Source: Chitinophagales bacterium (GTDB lineage Bacteria > Bacteroidota > Bacteroidia > Chitinophagales > Chitinophagaceae). Taken from it: a DNA stretch of 63,179 nt. Under the pieces are notes generated by a model. That model was not told the DNA's origin. It was given only the letters and a program-made list of their open reading frames with translations, and ran no database searches. The DNA lies in NCBI GenBank assembly GCA_017303855.1, contig JAFLBL010000023.1, positions 1 through 63,179 on the forward strand, given 5' to 3'. Positions 34,814-42,554 of the stretch are shown here, in pieces; positions within the stretch are counted from its first letter, which is position 1; each line of letters begins with the position of its first letter. The translations under genes were made by a program, and so were the position numbers.

Positions 34814-35467
34814 ATGCAACTTAGTATCACCCTGATCATAATTATCATTACAGCCCTGATTTCCTTCAGTGCTTTCTCCAATCAGAAAATCATAAACGAC
34901 CTGATTTTTTTCCCGCCATCCATCACGGAACAAAATCAATGGTACCGTTTCTTTACCTGCGGACTGATTCATGCGGATTTCGGACACCTGTTTTTTAATA
35001 TGTTTTCCCTGTACCTTTTCGGCGAATTTGTGGAAAAGAGTTTTGCGTCACCGGTTCTGTTTGGAGAAAAGGGCCGCTGGATCTACCTGGCCATGTATGT
35101 GCTGGCATTATTCGTCTGCCTGTTGCCTACATTTATAAAACACAAAAAGGATTATTATTACCGCAGCCTGGGTGCTTCCGGTGCGGTAAGCGCCGTGATC
35201 TTTGCGGGTATATTATTTGCCCCTACCGCTAAAATCGGATTCTTTTTTATCCCCCCGGTTATCCCCGGCTATATTTTTGGTCCGCTCTATCTGATCGGTT
35301 CCACCTATCTCGAAAAACAAGCCAGTGACAACGTGAATCACTCCGCGCATATCTGGGGAGCCCTGTTCGGTATTGTGTTTATCGTGATAATGGCCGCTGT
35401 ACTGAAAACGCCCTATCAGCCCATTGATATGTTTGTCTTCCAGATACGCAGCAGTTTAGGATTCTGA
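34814..35467 (+). CDS. Rhomboid family intramembrane serine protease
   Basis: A 217-residue membrane protein with about six helices. The catalytic serine is S122 in GASGAVSAV, and the histidine is H179 in SAHIWGALFG; the loop motif HADFGHLFFNMFSLY is also typical. It cleaves membrane proteins within the bilayer; the substrate is unknown. The last 12 bp overlap the end of tilS on the other strand, so both genes share their 3' ends. Confidence 0.92.
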   Translation: MQLSITLIIIIITALISFSAFSNQKIINDLIFFPPSITEQNQWYRFFTCGLIHADFGHLFFNMFSLYLFGEFVEKSFASPVLFGEKGRWIYLAMYVLALFVCLLPTFIKHKKDYYYRSLGASGAVSAVIFAGILFAPTAKIGFFFIPPVIPGYIFGPLYLIGSTYLEKQASDNVNHSAHIWGALFGIVFIVIMAAVLKTPYQPIDMFVFQIRSSLGF

Positions 35468-36811
35468 CCGCAGTGCCAGTATCTCTTTTGTATGAGCGGT
35501 AATTTTAAACCGGTCATCAATCCGGTAACCGATAACCCATGCAATCCGCTTATCCGTTTCCAGCACCCAGCAGTTTTCCTTCTGTGATTTCGACAGGCGG
35601 AGATCTATAAAGAAACGGGATAGCTTCTTTTTCTTTTTCATACCCAGCGGATAAAAATAATCCCCCGCTTTCCATTTACGCAATACCAGCGGATACCGGA
35701 TCAGCTTTGTATCCAGCCAGGCCGTATCGGTTTCGGCAGGCACCTGCTTCCCGGTATTCATTATCTTTTCAATGGATAAAATACCCTGTTCATAACCGGT
35801 ATACTTCTCCTGCTCCCCGATGGCAATGAGGGCGGAGGCTGCGGAAAAAACCGGGCTGATGATGAACCAGTGCCGGTGTTTAATCAACCGGTATTGCATG
35901 ACCGGTGAATCCAGGTATCTGCCGGATTCACTGCCGGCCAGTTTAAGCACTTCCTCCACCTGTTTTTCACCAAAACCATAGTCGCGGATGATTTCATAAA
36001 TCAGGGCCTTGTTGTCGTATTGCAGCAATTGTTTAACCGGGATATGCACTTCCGCCCCTTTGAGCCGGCAGAGTTTCTTTTTCAGTTCATCCACGGACAG
36101 CCGGTATAATTTCTCCGCTTCCTTAAACCGGCCGATATTATCCTGCAGGTTGTATTTCACCTGCGGATAAACCTGGCTGATCAGGGGCAATACTTCGTTG
36201 CGGAAAAAATTGCGGGTGTATTTCGAAGACGCATTGGAACTGTCTTCCAGATATTCCAGGTTATTTTCCCTGGAAAAATCAAGCAATTCCTCTTTAAAGA
36301 ATCCCAGTAAAGGGCGCCGGATATCCCCATATTTTGCGGGTATTGCTGTTAATCCGTGCAGACCGGTACCCCGGAAAAAATGCATTAATAAAGTCTCGTT
36401 ATTGTCGTCTGCATGATGCGCGGTGAGGAGATACGCTTTTTGTGTGGTCTTTTCATTGAACTGCCTGTTTTCAATCAGTTCGCTGAACCATTCATACCGC
36501 AGCGAACGGGCGGCTTCCTGAATGGAAATTTTCATTTCTGCAGCATACGCGTCTGTCTCAAATTTTTTCACCATTACCTCTGCCCCGTATTTCACCCCGA
36601 GTTGCCTGACCAGTTTTTCATCCCGCTCACTCTCCGCCCCTCTTAACTGAAAATTGCAATGGGCAATGGAAAAAGTATACCCGGCTTGATGACAAAGTTC
36701 ACATAGCACAACGGAATCAACACCGCCACTGACTGCCAGTATCAGCTGGTCAGCAAAATCATAGAGCCTTTCTGATTTAACAGTGGCTGTAAACCGGTTG
36801 AGCAGATTCAT
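35456..36811 (-). CDS. tilS: tRNA(Ile)-lysidine synthetase TilS
   Basis: A 451-residue ATP pyrophosphatase that modifies C34 of tRNA-Ile(CAU) to lysidine, an essential step for reading AUA. The PP-loop SGGVDS is at residues 28-33, followed by IAHCNFQLRG, AHHADDNNETLLMHFFRG and RPLLGF, all family blocks; the C-terminal substrate domains are complete. A 103-residue TPR gene lies 18 bp upstream on the same strand, so they form an operon. The end overlaps the rhomboid gene by 12 bp. Confidence 0.95.
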   Translation of the reverse strand: MNLLNRFTATVKSERLYDFADQLILAVSGGVDSVVLCELCHQAGYTFSIAHCNFQLRGAESERDEKLVRQLGVKYGAEVMVKKFETDAYAAEMKISIQEAARSLRYEWFSELIENRQFNEKTTQKAYLLTAHHADDNNETLLMHFFRGTGLHGLTAIPAKYGDIRRPLLGFFKEELLDFSRENNLEYLEDSSNASSKYTRNFFRNEVLPLISQVYPQVKYNLQDNIGRFKEAEKLYRLSVDELKKKLCRLKGAEVHIPVKQLLQYDNKALIYEIIRDYGFGEKQVEEVLKLAGSESGRYLDSPVMQYRLIKHRHWFIISPVFSAASALIAIGEQEKYTGYEQGILSIEKIMNTGKQVPAETDTAWLDTKLIRYPLVLRKWKAGDYFYPLGMKKKKKLSRFFIDLRLSKSQKENCWVLETDKRIAWVIGYRIDDRFKITAHTKEILALRSES

Positions 36812-36829
36812 GCGTGCTGTAATATCGGG

Positions 36830-37141
36830 TTAAAAAGTGAGTTCTTCGTAAGCGCCTCTTAATTCACCCAGGGCATGGTTATCCCCCGCTTTCTTTGCTT
36901 CATCCATTCCCTTTTCGTACACTTTTATGGCCTCGGCCTCTTCCCCTGTCCGTTCCAGCAATTTAGCCAGGTGATAATAACTGCCGATATAATGCGGCTC
37001 GCGGTGCAGGATTTCTTCAAATAACTGGCGGGCCCGGGAATCCTCCCCGATCTTAATATATTCCAGGGCCAGGGCATGCAGTAAAAAACTATCAGAGGGA
37101 CTGGTAACAAGGAATTCCTTCAACTTTTCGATGCGGTCCAT
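36830..37141 (-). CDS. Small TPR protein upstream of tilS
   Basis: A 103-residue soluble protein made of about two TPR units (LLHALALEYIKIGEDSRARQ and YYHLAKLLERTGEEAEAIKV) without signal peptide. It is first in the tilS operon and divergent from etfB. No specific function can be assigned; short TPR proteins of this type are usually adaptors. Confidence 0.85.
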   Translation of the reverse strand: MDRIEKLKEFLVTSPSDSFLLHALALEYIKIGEDSRARQLFEEILHREPHYIGSYYHLAKLLERTGEEAEAIKVYEKGMDEAKKAGDNHALGELRGAYEELTF

Positions 37142-37165
37142 GTTATAAAAAATTTTACCCGGGAA

Positions 37166-37198
37166 TTGCCCGGAATTAGAAAGCTTCTCTTATCTTTG
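37166..37198 (+). promoter_or_regulatory. etfBA promoter (TTG-N22-TATCTTTG)
   Basis: TTG at 37166-37168 and a perfect TAnnTTTG box at 37191-37198 read toward etfB, with 48 bp to the start codon. Confidence 0.6.
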
Positions 37199-37200
37199 TT

Positions 37201-37220
37201 TTAGTTGCATAAACAACTAA
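37201..37220. promoter_or_regulatory. Inverted repeat TTAGTTG-N6-CAACTAA in the etfBA leader
   Basis: Perfect 7 bp arms with a 6 nt spacer lie directly after the -7 box, where the transcript should begin. This is a good place for a repressor site or a 5' hairpin. Confidence 0.5.
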
Positions 37221-37246
37221 TTGAATAACGATTAAACACCTCGCAC

Positions 37247-37990
37247 ATGAAAATACTGGTTTGTATCAGTAAAACGCCTGACACCACTGCAAAAATAGCC
37301 TTCACCGATAACAACACGAAATTCGATGTGAACGGTGTACAGTGGATTATTAATCCTTACGATGAATGGTACTCCCTGGTAAGAGCCATTGAGCTCAAAG
37401 AAGCCGATGCCTCCACCCTGATTCACCTGGTAACGGTTGGCGCGGCCGATGCGGAACCCATTATCCGCAAGGCGCTGGCCCTGGGAGGAGATGAAGCGAT
37501 CCGTGTAAATACCGACAGTCATGACAGTTTTTATATCGCAGCCCAGATTGCGGAAGTAGCCAGGCAGGGCGGCTATGATCTCGTATTTACTGGCAAAGAA
37601 ACCATTGACTATAATGGTTCCTCCATAGGTGGTATGGTTGCCGAATTACTGGACCTCCCCTATATATCACTTGCTACAAAATTTGAACTGGCAGGCACCA
37701 CTGCAACCGTAACCCGCGAAATAGAAGGTGGCGAGGAAGTCAATGAAGTAGCCCTGCCTTTCGTACTAAGCGCTACAAAGGGTATGGCGGAAGCCCGTAT
37801 CCCCAATATGCGAGGTATTATGGCCGCCCGTACCAAACCTTTGAAAGTTCAGGAACCCGTTGCCGTGGATGCATTAACCTCCGTATCAGGTTTCGGTCTG
37901 CCTCCTGCCAAAGCCGGTGTAAAACTGGTGGATGCTGAAAACGTGGAAGAACTGGTTCGGTTGCTGCATGAAGAAGCGAAGAGCATATAA
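37247..37990 (+). CDS. etfB: Electron transfer flavoprotein subunit beta
   Basis: A 247-residue ETF beta subunit. It starts with the family pattern MKILVCISKTPDT, and contains INPYDEWYSLVRAIELKE and the AMP-site region VFTGKETIDYNGSSIGGMVAELL. With the alpha subunit it carries electrons from acyl-CoA and other dehydrogenases to the respiratory chain. The alpha gene follows after 92 bp that are filled with a family B repeat. Confidence 0.96.
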   Translation: MKILVCISKTPDTTAKIAFTDNNTKFDVNGVQWIINPYDEWYSLVRAIELKEADASTLIHLVTVGAADAEPIIRKALALGGDEAIRVNTDSHDSFYIAAQIAEVARQGGYDLVFTGKETIDYNGSSIGGMVAELLDLPYISLATKFELAGTTATVTREIEGGEEVNEVALPFVLSATKGMAEARIPNMRGIMAARTKPLKVQEPVAVDALTSVSGFGLPPAKAGVKLVDAENVEELVRLLHEEAKSI

Positions 37991-37993
37991 TAC

Positions 37994-38078
37994 AAAGTAC
38001 GAAGTACGAGGTACGAAGTACGAAGACGGCTGTTTACTAACGACTAATGACTACTATCATTTAACTACTAACTAATTT
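37994..38078. repeat. Family B repeat inside the etfBA operon
   Basis: The left arm (37994-38026) is four to five GTACGAA/GTACGAG heptamers; the right arm (38033-38078) repeats ACTAACGACTAATGACTACT-like words. It fills the 92 bp between etfB and etfA, two genes that are normally cotranscribed. Confidence 0.75.
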
Positions 38079-38082
38079 AACT

Positions 38083-39048
38083 ATGTCAGTACTAATTTTC
38101 ATCGATACCGCCGAAGGCCATGTAAAAAAAGCATCGCTGGAAGCATTGACTTACGGCGCTAAAGTAGCGGAGCAACTGGGCACTACTGCGGAAGCGGTGG
38201 TACTGGGTACCACGCAGGACGATCTGCCGGCATTGGGAAAGTACGGGGTAAAGAAAATTCACCATGTAAATAACGACAACCTGAATCACCTGGATGCACA
38301 GGTTTACACCAAAGTAATTGCGGAAGTGGCTGCTGCCTGCGGGGCTGATACCATTATTTTCTCCAATAATGTAAACGGGAAAGCAATTGCCCCCCGTTTA
38401 TCTGCCCGTTTAAAAGCCGGGCTGGTGGCCGGGGCTGTAGCATTGCCTGATACCAGCCAGGGCTTTGTGGTAAAAAAGAATGTATTCTCCGGTAAAGCAT
38501 ACGCAATGATCAGTGTCAGCACACCGGTCCGGATCATTGCGCTGAGTCCGAATGCTTACCAGACCCTTGCCGGTGAAGGTACCGCTGAAGTTGTGGCCTT
38601 TAACACATCCGCAGACGCACCTAAAGTAAAGCTGGTAAGCGTAAATAAGGCCAGCGGAGAAGTACCGCTAACCGAAGCGGAGATCGTTGTCAGCGCGGGC
38701 AGGGGTATGAAAGGCCCGGAACATTGGGGGATTGTGGAAGAACTGGCCAGAACATTACATGCGGCCACGGCCTGTAGCCGCCCCGTAGCCGATGCACACT
38801 GGCGTCCGCACAATGAGCACGTAGGACAAACAGGTTTTGCTATTGCCCCCAATCTCTATATAGCCATCGGAATATCCGGAGCCATACAGCACCTGGCCGG
38901 AGTAAACCGCAGTAAAGTGATAGTAGTGATCAATAAAGACCCTGAAGCGCCTTTCTTTAAAGCGGCTGATTATGGCATTGTGGGCGATGCGTTTGAAGTG
39001 GTACCCCGCATGACTGCAGCCATTAAAAAACTAAGAGGAATTGCCTGA
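38083..39048 (+). CDS. etfA: Electron transfer flavoprotein subunit alpha
   Basis: A 321-residue ETF alpha subunit. The C-terminal FAD domain is intact: VSAGRGMKGPEHW, SRPVADAHWRPHNEHVGQTG, and the signature LYIAIGISGAIQHLAGV followed by VVINKDPEAPFF. It forms a heterodimer with EtfB. A strong terminator follows, closing the operon. Confidence 0.96.
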   Translation: MSVLIFIDTAEGHVKKASLEALTYGAKVAEQLGTTAEAVVLGTTQDDLPALGKYGVKKIHHVNNDNLNHLDAQVYTKVIAEVAAACGADTIIFSNNVNGKAIAPRLSARLKAGLVAGAVALPDTSQGFVVKKNVFSGKAYAMISVSTPVRIIALSPNAYQTLAGEGTAEVVAFNTSADAPKVKLVSVNKASGEVPLTEAEIVVSAGRGMKGPEHWGIVEELARTLHAATACSRPVADAHWRPHNEHVGQTGFAIAPNLYIAIGISGAIQHLAGVNRSKVIVVINKDPEAPFFKAADYGIVGDAFEVVPRMTAAIKKLRGIA

Positions 39049-39068
39049 TAGAAAAAGCAGGATTTGAT

Positions 39069-39102
39069 AACCGGTCAGCTGTAAACTGACCGGTTTTTTT
39101 AT
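39069..39102 (+). terminator. Rho-independent terminator of etfBA
   Basis: A 10 bp perfect stem AACCGGTCAG / CTGACCGGTT, 7 nt loop, then seven T. Confidence 0.92.
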
Positions 39103-39174
39103 TATGTAAAGGGAACTAAATCAGGCCGGCAAGCATAAATATTTTACCGAAAAGCCGTAGTTTCGTGGCATCGT

Positions 39175-39780
39175 ATGAAGAAGATCGAACTGGAAATAGT
39201 GGCCCTCTCGCACAGCATTACGCAGACACACTCTTATGCTGTGGTTTTGGGTGAAGTCAATGGCCTTCGCCGCCTCCCGATTGTGATCGGGGGATTTGAA
39301 GCACAGGCCATCGCTGTAGCGCTTGAAAAAATGGCTCCCAGTCGTCCCCTTACGCATGATCTCATGAAGAATTTCATGACCGCATTCGCCATCGATCTGC
39401 ATGAAATTATCATCTGCGATCTGCAGGAAGGTATTTTCTACTCCAAACTGGTTTGTTCCGGAGAAAACGATACGGTGGAAATTGATTCCCGTACCTCCGA
39501 TGCTATCGCACTGGCAGTTCGTTTTGGCTGTCCCATCTATACCTATGAGAACATTCTGGAAAGCGCGGGTATCCTGATGGAAGACACGGCCGGTACCGGT
39601 AAAAAGAAAAAAGCGAAACAGGAAGTGGTGGTGGAAGAAGATCGACCTACAGGAAATGAAGATCTGAAAACCATGACGTTAGAAGAATTAAATCATCTTT
39701 TAAACGAAGTACTGGACAACGAAGATTATATACGGGCAATCGCCATACGTGACGAAATCAACAGCCGCCGGAAAAAATAA
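39175..39780 (+). CDS. Bifunctional nuclease family (DUF151) protein with UVR-like tail
   Basis: A 201-residue protein. Residues about 1-135 are a DUF151/BFN domain: LPIVIGGFEAQAIAVALEKM, RPLTHDLM and SRTSDAIALAVRFGCPIYT. Plant members show RNase and DNase activity. After a lysine-rich linker the last 38 residues (MTLEELNHLLNEVLDNEDY...) form a helical hairpin like the UVR motif of UvrB/UvrC. The ispE gene follows after 12 bp. The role in bacteria is not established. Confidence 0.88.
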   Translation: MKKIELEIVALSHSITQTHSYAVVLGEVNGLRRLPIVIGGFEAQAIAVALEKMAPSRPLTHDLMKNFMTAFAIDLHEIIICDLQEGIFYSKLVCSGENDTVEIDSRTSDAIALAVRFGCPIYTYENILESAGILMEDTAGTGKKKKAKQEVVVEEDRPTGNEDLKTMTLEELNHLLNEVLDNEDYIRAIAIRDEINSRRKK

Positions 39781-39792
39781 ACCCGGCTCCAC

Positions 39793-40623
39793 ATGATCGT
39801 TTATCCCAACTGTAAAATCAATTTAGGCCTGCAGATCCTCCGCAAACGGACGGACGGTTATCATGACCTGGAGACCGTATTCTATCCGATTCGTTTTAAC
39901 GATATACTTGAAATAATTCCGGCAAGGGACAAGGACGCCTCTGCCCCTGTCATTTTTTCACAATCCGGAATTCCCATTCCCGGTGATTCTTCCCAAAACC
40001 TTTGTGTGAAGGCTTACGAACTTTTAAAAACGGATTTTCCTGAACTACCACCTGTAAGGCTCCATCTGCATAAAATAATCCCGGCCGGCGCCGGACTTGG
40101 CGGAGGCAGCGCGGACGCCGCTTTTACACTGCGCTTATTGAATGAACAGTTCAAACTGAAACTGACTGAAGTACAACTGATCAGTTATGCGCTCCGGTTA
40201 GGAAGTGATTGCCCTTTTTTTATTAAGAACAGTCCCTGTTTTGCTTCTGGCAGAGGAGAACAACTGGAACCGCTGTCTATCGACCTGAGTGGTTATACGC
40301 TGGTCATTGTAAATCCCGGGATCCACGTACCCACTGCGGCTGCATTTGCCGGTATACGCCCGGCTATACCTGAAAAACCGTTGAAAGACATAATCCGGCA
40401 ACCAATAGATAATTGGGCGGATGAATTGAAAAATGATTTTGAAAAAACCATATTCAGTAGATTTCCGGAGATCGCAGCGGTAAAAGAAGAATTGTATAGT
40501 GCAGGAGCTACCTATGCTTCCATGAGTGGTACAGGCAGTACGGTGTTTGGATTATTTCCCGAAGGAAAGCCGTTAATCCTGAATTTGCCACCCGCTTATT
40601 TTATAAAAGTTTTGCCCGCCTGA
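39793..40623 (+). CDS. ispE: 4-diphosphocytidyl-2-C-methyl-D-erythritol kinase
   Basis: A 276-residue GHMP kinase of the non-mevalonate isoprenoid pathway; it phosphorylates CDP-methylerythritol. The start YPNCKINLGLQIL carries catalytic-type K8, RTDGYHDLETVFYPI follows, the ATP loop PAGAGLGGGSADAA is at residues 97-110, and D139 in RLGSDCPFF is the likely base. The last motif SGTGSTVFGLF is complete. It is 12 bp behind the bifunctional nuclease gene. Confidence 0.95.
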   Translation: MIVYPNCKINLGLQILRKRTDGYHDLETVFYPIRFNDILEIIPARDKDASAPVIFSQSGIPIPGDSSQNLCVKAYELLKTDFPELPPVRLHLHKIIPAGAGLGGGSADAAFTLRLLNEQFKLKLTEVQLISYALRLGSDCPFFIKNSPCFASGRGEQLEPLSIDLSGYTLVIVNPGIHVPTAAAFAGIRPAIPEKPLKDIIRQPIDNWADELKNDFEKTIFSRFPEIAAVKEELYSAGATYASMSGTGSTVFGLFPEGKPLILNLPPAYFIKVLPA

Positions 40624-40654
40624 TCAGTCTCATCCCATTTTAAAAAAACCGGGG

Positions 40655-40662
40655 TATTTTTG
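40655..40662 (+). promoter_or_regulatory. queD -7 box (TATTTTTG)
   Basis: A perfect TAnnTTTG box. Transcription should begin close to 40668, which leaves room for a leader only if translation starts at the ATG at 40680, so it supports that start. Confidence 0.5.
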
Positions 40663-40679
40663 CGCCTTAAATGCACTGT

Positions 40680-41036
40680 ATGGAGATTTATAAAGAGTTT
40701 GGTTTTGATGCCGCCCACTTTCTTCCCCATGTACCGGAAGGACATAAATGCAAACAAATGCACGGGCATACTTATCATTTGCGGGTCTACATACAGGGAA
40801 CTCCGGATCCGGATTCAGGCTGGATTATGGATTTTAAAGTATTGAAAGACACGGTTCTTCCCCTGATAGACCAGGTTGATCATCGTCTGCTGAATGAAAT
40901 ACCCGGACTGGAAAACCCCACTGCGGAAAATATCACCATCTGGTTCTGGGACCGTATTAAAAAAGGATTACCACTGCTCAGCCGGATTGAATTAAAAGAA
41001 ACACCAACAACCGGCGTCATTTACGACGGAAAGTGA
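40680..41036 (+). CDS. queD: 6-carboxytetrahydropterin synthase QueD
   Basis: A 118-residue PTPS-family enzyme of queuosine (7-deazaguanine) synthesis. Zinc ligands are H13 (FDAAHFLP) and H28/H30 (MHGH), and C24 is the catalytic-type cysteine; the C-terminal RIELKETPTTGVIY carries the substrate glutamate. I chose the second ATG (40680, MEIYKEF) since the family begins this way and the -7 box lies too close to the first ATG at 40671. It is followed by the rocD leader. Confidence 0.93.
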   Translation: MEIYKEFGFDAAHFLPHVPEGHKCKQMHGHTYHLRVYIQGTPDPDSGWIMDFKVLKDTVLPLIDQVDHRLLNEIPGLENPTAENITIWFWDRIKKGLPLLSRIELKETPTTGVIYDGK

Positions 41037-41052
41037 TTCCCGCCTTTTTTTG

Positions 41053-41060
41053 TATATTTG
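41053..41060 (+). promoter_or_regulatory. Candidate -7 box (TATATTTG) for rocD
   Basis: A perfect TAnnTTTG box about 160 bp before rocD, without a clear TTG at the right distance. If used, it makes a long leader that holds two hairpins and a heptamer array. Confidence 0.35.
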
Positions 41061-41105
41061 GGCATGCTGTTTCTAAACAACATATCCATTAATATTCTTG
41101 GTGCC

Positions 41106-41162
41106 AACCTCGACCTGCTCAATCATCGAGGTTAATCCGCCTGTACCGCCTTTCCCGGCGGT
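41106..41162 (+). other. Two hairpins in the rocD leader region
   Basis: Hairpin 1: AACCTCGA (41106-41113) pairs with TCGAGGTT (41126-41133). Hairpin 2: ACCGCC (41145-41150) pairs with GGCGGT (41157-41162) over a 6 nt loop. Neither has a T-run, so they are not simple terminators. A 23-codon ORF (41064-41135) ends inside hairpin 1. Confidence 0.4.
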
Positions 41163-41169
41163 CCATTCC

Positions 41170-41209
<40 letters not shown>

Positions 41210-41222
41210 AATATTCTTTTAC

Positions 41223-42461
41223 ATGAAAAATACATCCATGCTCTCCGATCTATCCCGGCATTACCTTGAACTGGAAGAAAAATATGGTGCACACAATTAT
41301 CATCCGTTACCTGTAGTGCTGAGTAAAGGCCGTGGCGTTCATGTTTGGGATGTGGATGACAGACAATACTATGATTTTCTCAGCGGTTACTCCGCGGTCA
41401 ACCAGGGACATTGCCACCCGGTGGTTGTTCAGGCTTTTATGGAGCAGGCACAGCAACTGACACTCACCTCCCGCGCTTTCCACAGTGACAGGCTTGGCGA
41501 ATTTACCCGGTATATCACCTCGTATTTCGGATATGATAAAGTATTACCAATGAATACCGGCGTGGAAGGCGTGGAAACGGCCATCAAACTCTGCCGCAAA
41601 TGGGCGTATGAAGTAAAAGGTATTGAGGAAGGAAAAGCCGTAATCATTGTCTGTAAAGGAAATTTTCACGGGCGTACCACCACGGTGATATCGTTCAGCA
41701 GCGACCCTTCCTCCTCAAAAAATTTTGGTCCTTATGCCCCGGGATTTAAGACTATTCCCTACAATGATTTACCGGCATTGCAAGCTTCCCTGGAAGATAA
41801 ACAGGTGGCCGGGTTCCTCGTTGAACCTATTCAGGGTGAAGCGGGGGTACTGGTGCCCGATGATGGCTATTTATCCAAAGCTAAAGCCCTATGCGCCGCT
41901 GCCAATGTATTATTCATTGCAGACGAAATACAAACCGGTCTGGCCCGTACCGGCAAAATGCTGGCCTGTGATCATGAAAATGTAAGACCCGATATATTGA
42001 TATTAGGAAAAGCACTCAGTGCGGGTATGTTACCCGTCAGTGCGGTATTGGCTGACGATGATATTATGCTTACGATAAAACCGGGTGAACATGGTTCAAC
42101 GTATGGAGGCAATCCGTTGGCCTGTAAAGTGGCCATGTCTGCCCTGCAGGTATTGAAAGAGGAGAAAATGACTGAGAATGCCATGCTCCGTGGGCGTCAG
42201 TTGCGCGACGGACTAACCGCCCTTCAATCTGAATTTATTTCCACGGTACGGGGTAAGGGTTTATTAAACGCCATTGTAATCCGTCATGCAAATCCGGAAG
42301 CCGCCTGGGAACTCTGCCTCGCTTTAAAAGAAAACGGACTGCTGGCCAAACCCACACATGGTGATAAAATCAGGTTCGCCCCGCCTCTGGTAATTACGGA
42401 AGAACAGGTAAATGATGCAGTTGCTATCATTGGGAAAAGCCTGGCAACACTCCGCGGATAA
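41223..42461 (+). CDS. rocD: Ornithine--oxo-acid aminotransferase
   Basis: A 412-residue class III PLP aminotransferase. The PLP lysine is K263 in ILILGKALSAGMLPVSAV; VEPIQGEAGV, IADEIQTGLARTGKMLACDHE and the start LEEKYGAHNYHPLPVVLS are characteristic of ornithine aminotransferase. It moves the delta-amino group of ornithine to 2-oxoglutarate, linking arginine and proline metabolism. It stands alone between a structured leader and a shared terminator. Confidence 0.94.
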   Translation: MKNTSMLSDLSRHYLELEEKYGAHNYHPLPVVLSKGRGVHVWDVDDRQYYDFLSGYSAVNQGHCHPVVVQAFMEQAQQLTLTSRAFHSDRLGEFTRYITSYFGYDKVLPMNTGVEGVETAIKLCRKWAYEVKGIEEGKAVIIVCKGNFHGRTTTVISFSSDPSSSKNFGPYAPGFKTIPYNDLPALQASLEDKQVAGFLVEPIQGEAGVLVPDDGYLSKAKALCAAANVLFIADEIQTGLARTGKMLACDHENVRPDILILGKALSAGMLPVSAVLADDDIMLTIKPGEHGSTYGGNPLACKVAMSALQVLKEEKMTENAMLRGRQLRDGLTALQSEFISTVRGKGLLNAIVIRHANPEAAWELCLALKENGLLAKPTHGDKIRFAPPLVITEEQVNDAVAIIGKSLATLRG

Positions 42462-42473
42462 TCGGATTAAATA

Positions 42474-42531
42474 AAATGGCCTCAACCAGCTGCCCCTGCA
42501 AACAGGGAAACAGAAGTTGAGGCCATTTCTT
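42474..42531. terminator. Bidirectional terminator with nested hairpin
   Basis: A 13 bp outer stem (AAATGGCCTCAAC / GTTGAGGCCATTT) encloses an inner hairpin CCCTG-CAAA-CAGGG (42494-42507). It lies between the convergent rocD and T9SS gene. Confidence 0.85.
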
Positions 42532-42554
42532 TATTCAAGCGGGTCTTTCAATGA

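Noticed and set aside
40624..40679. preQ1-type riboswitch before queD
   Set aside because: The -7 box at 40655-40662 leaves only about 10 nt of leader, too short for any riboswitch.
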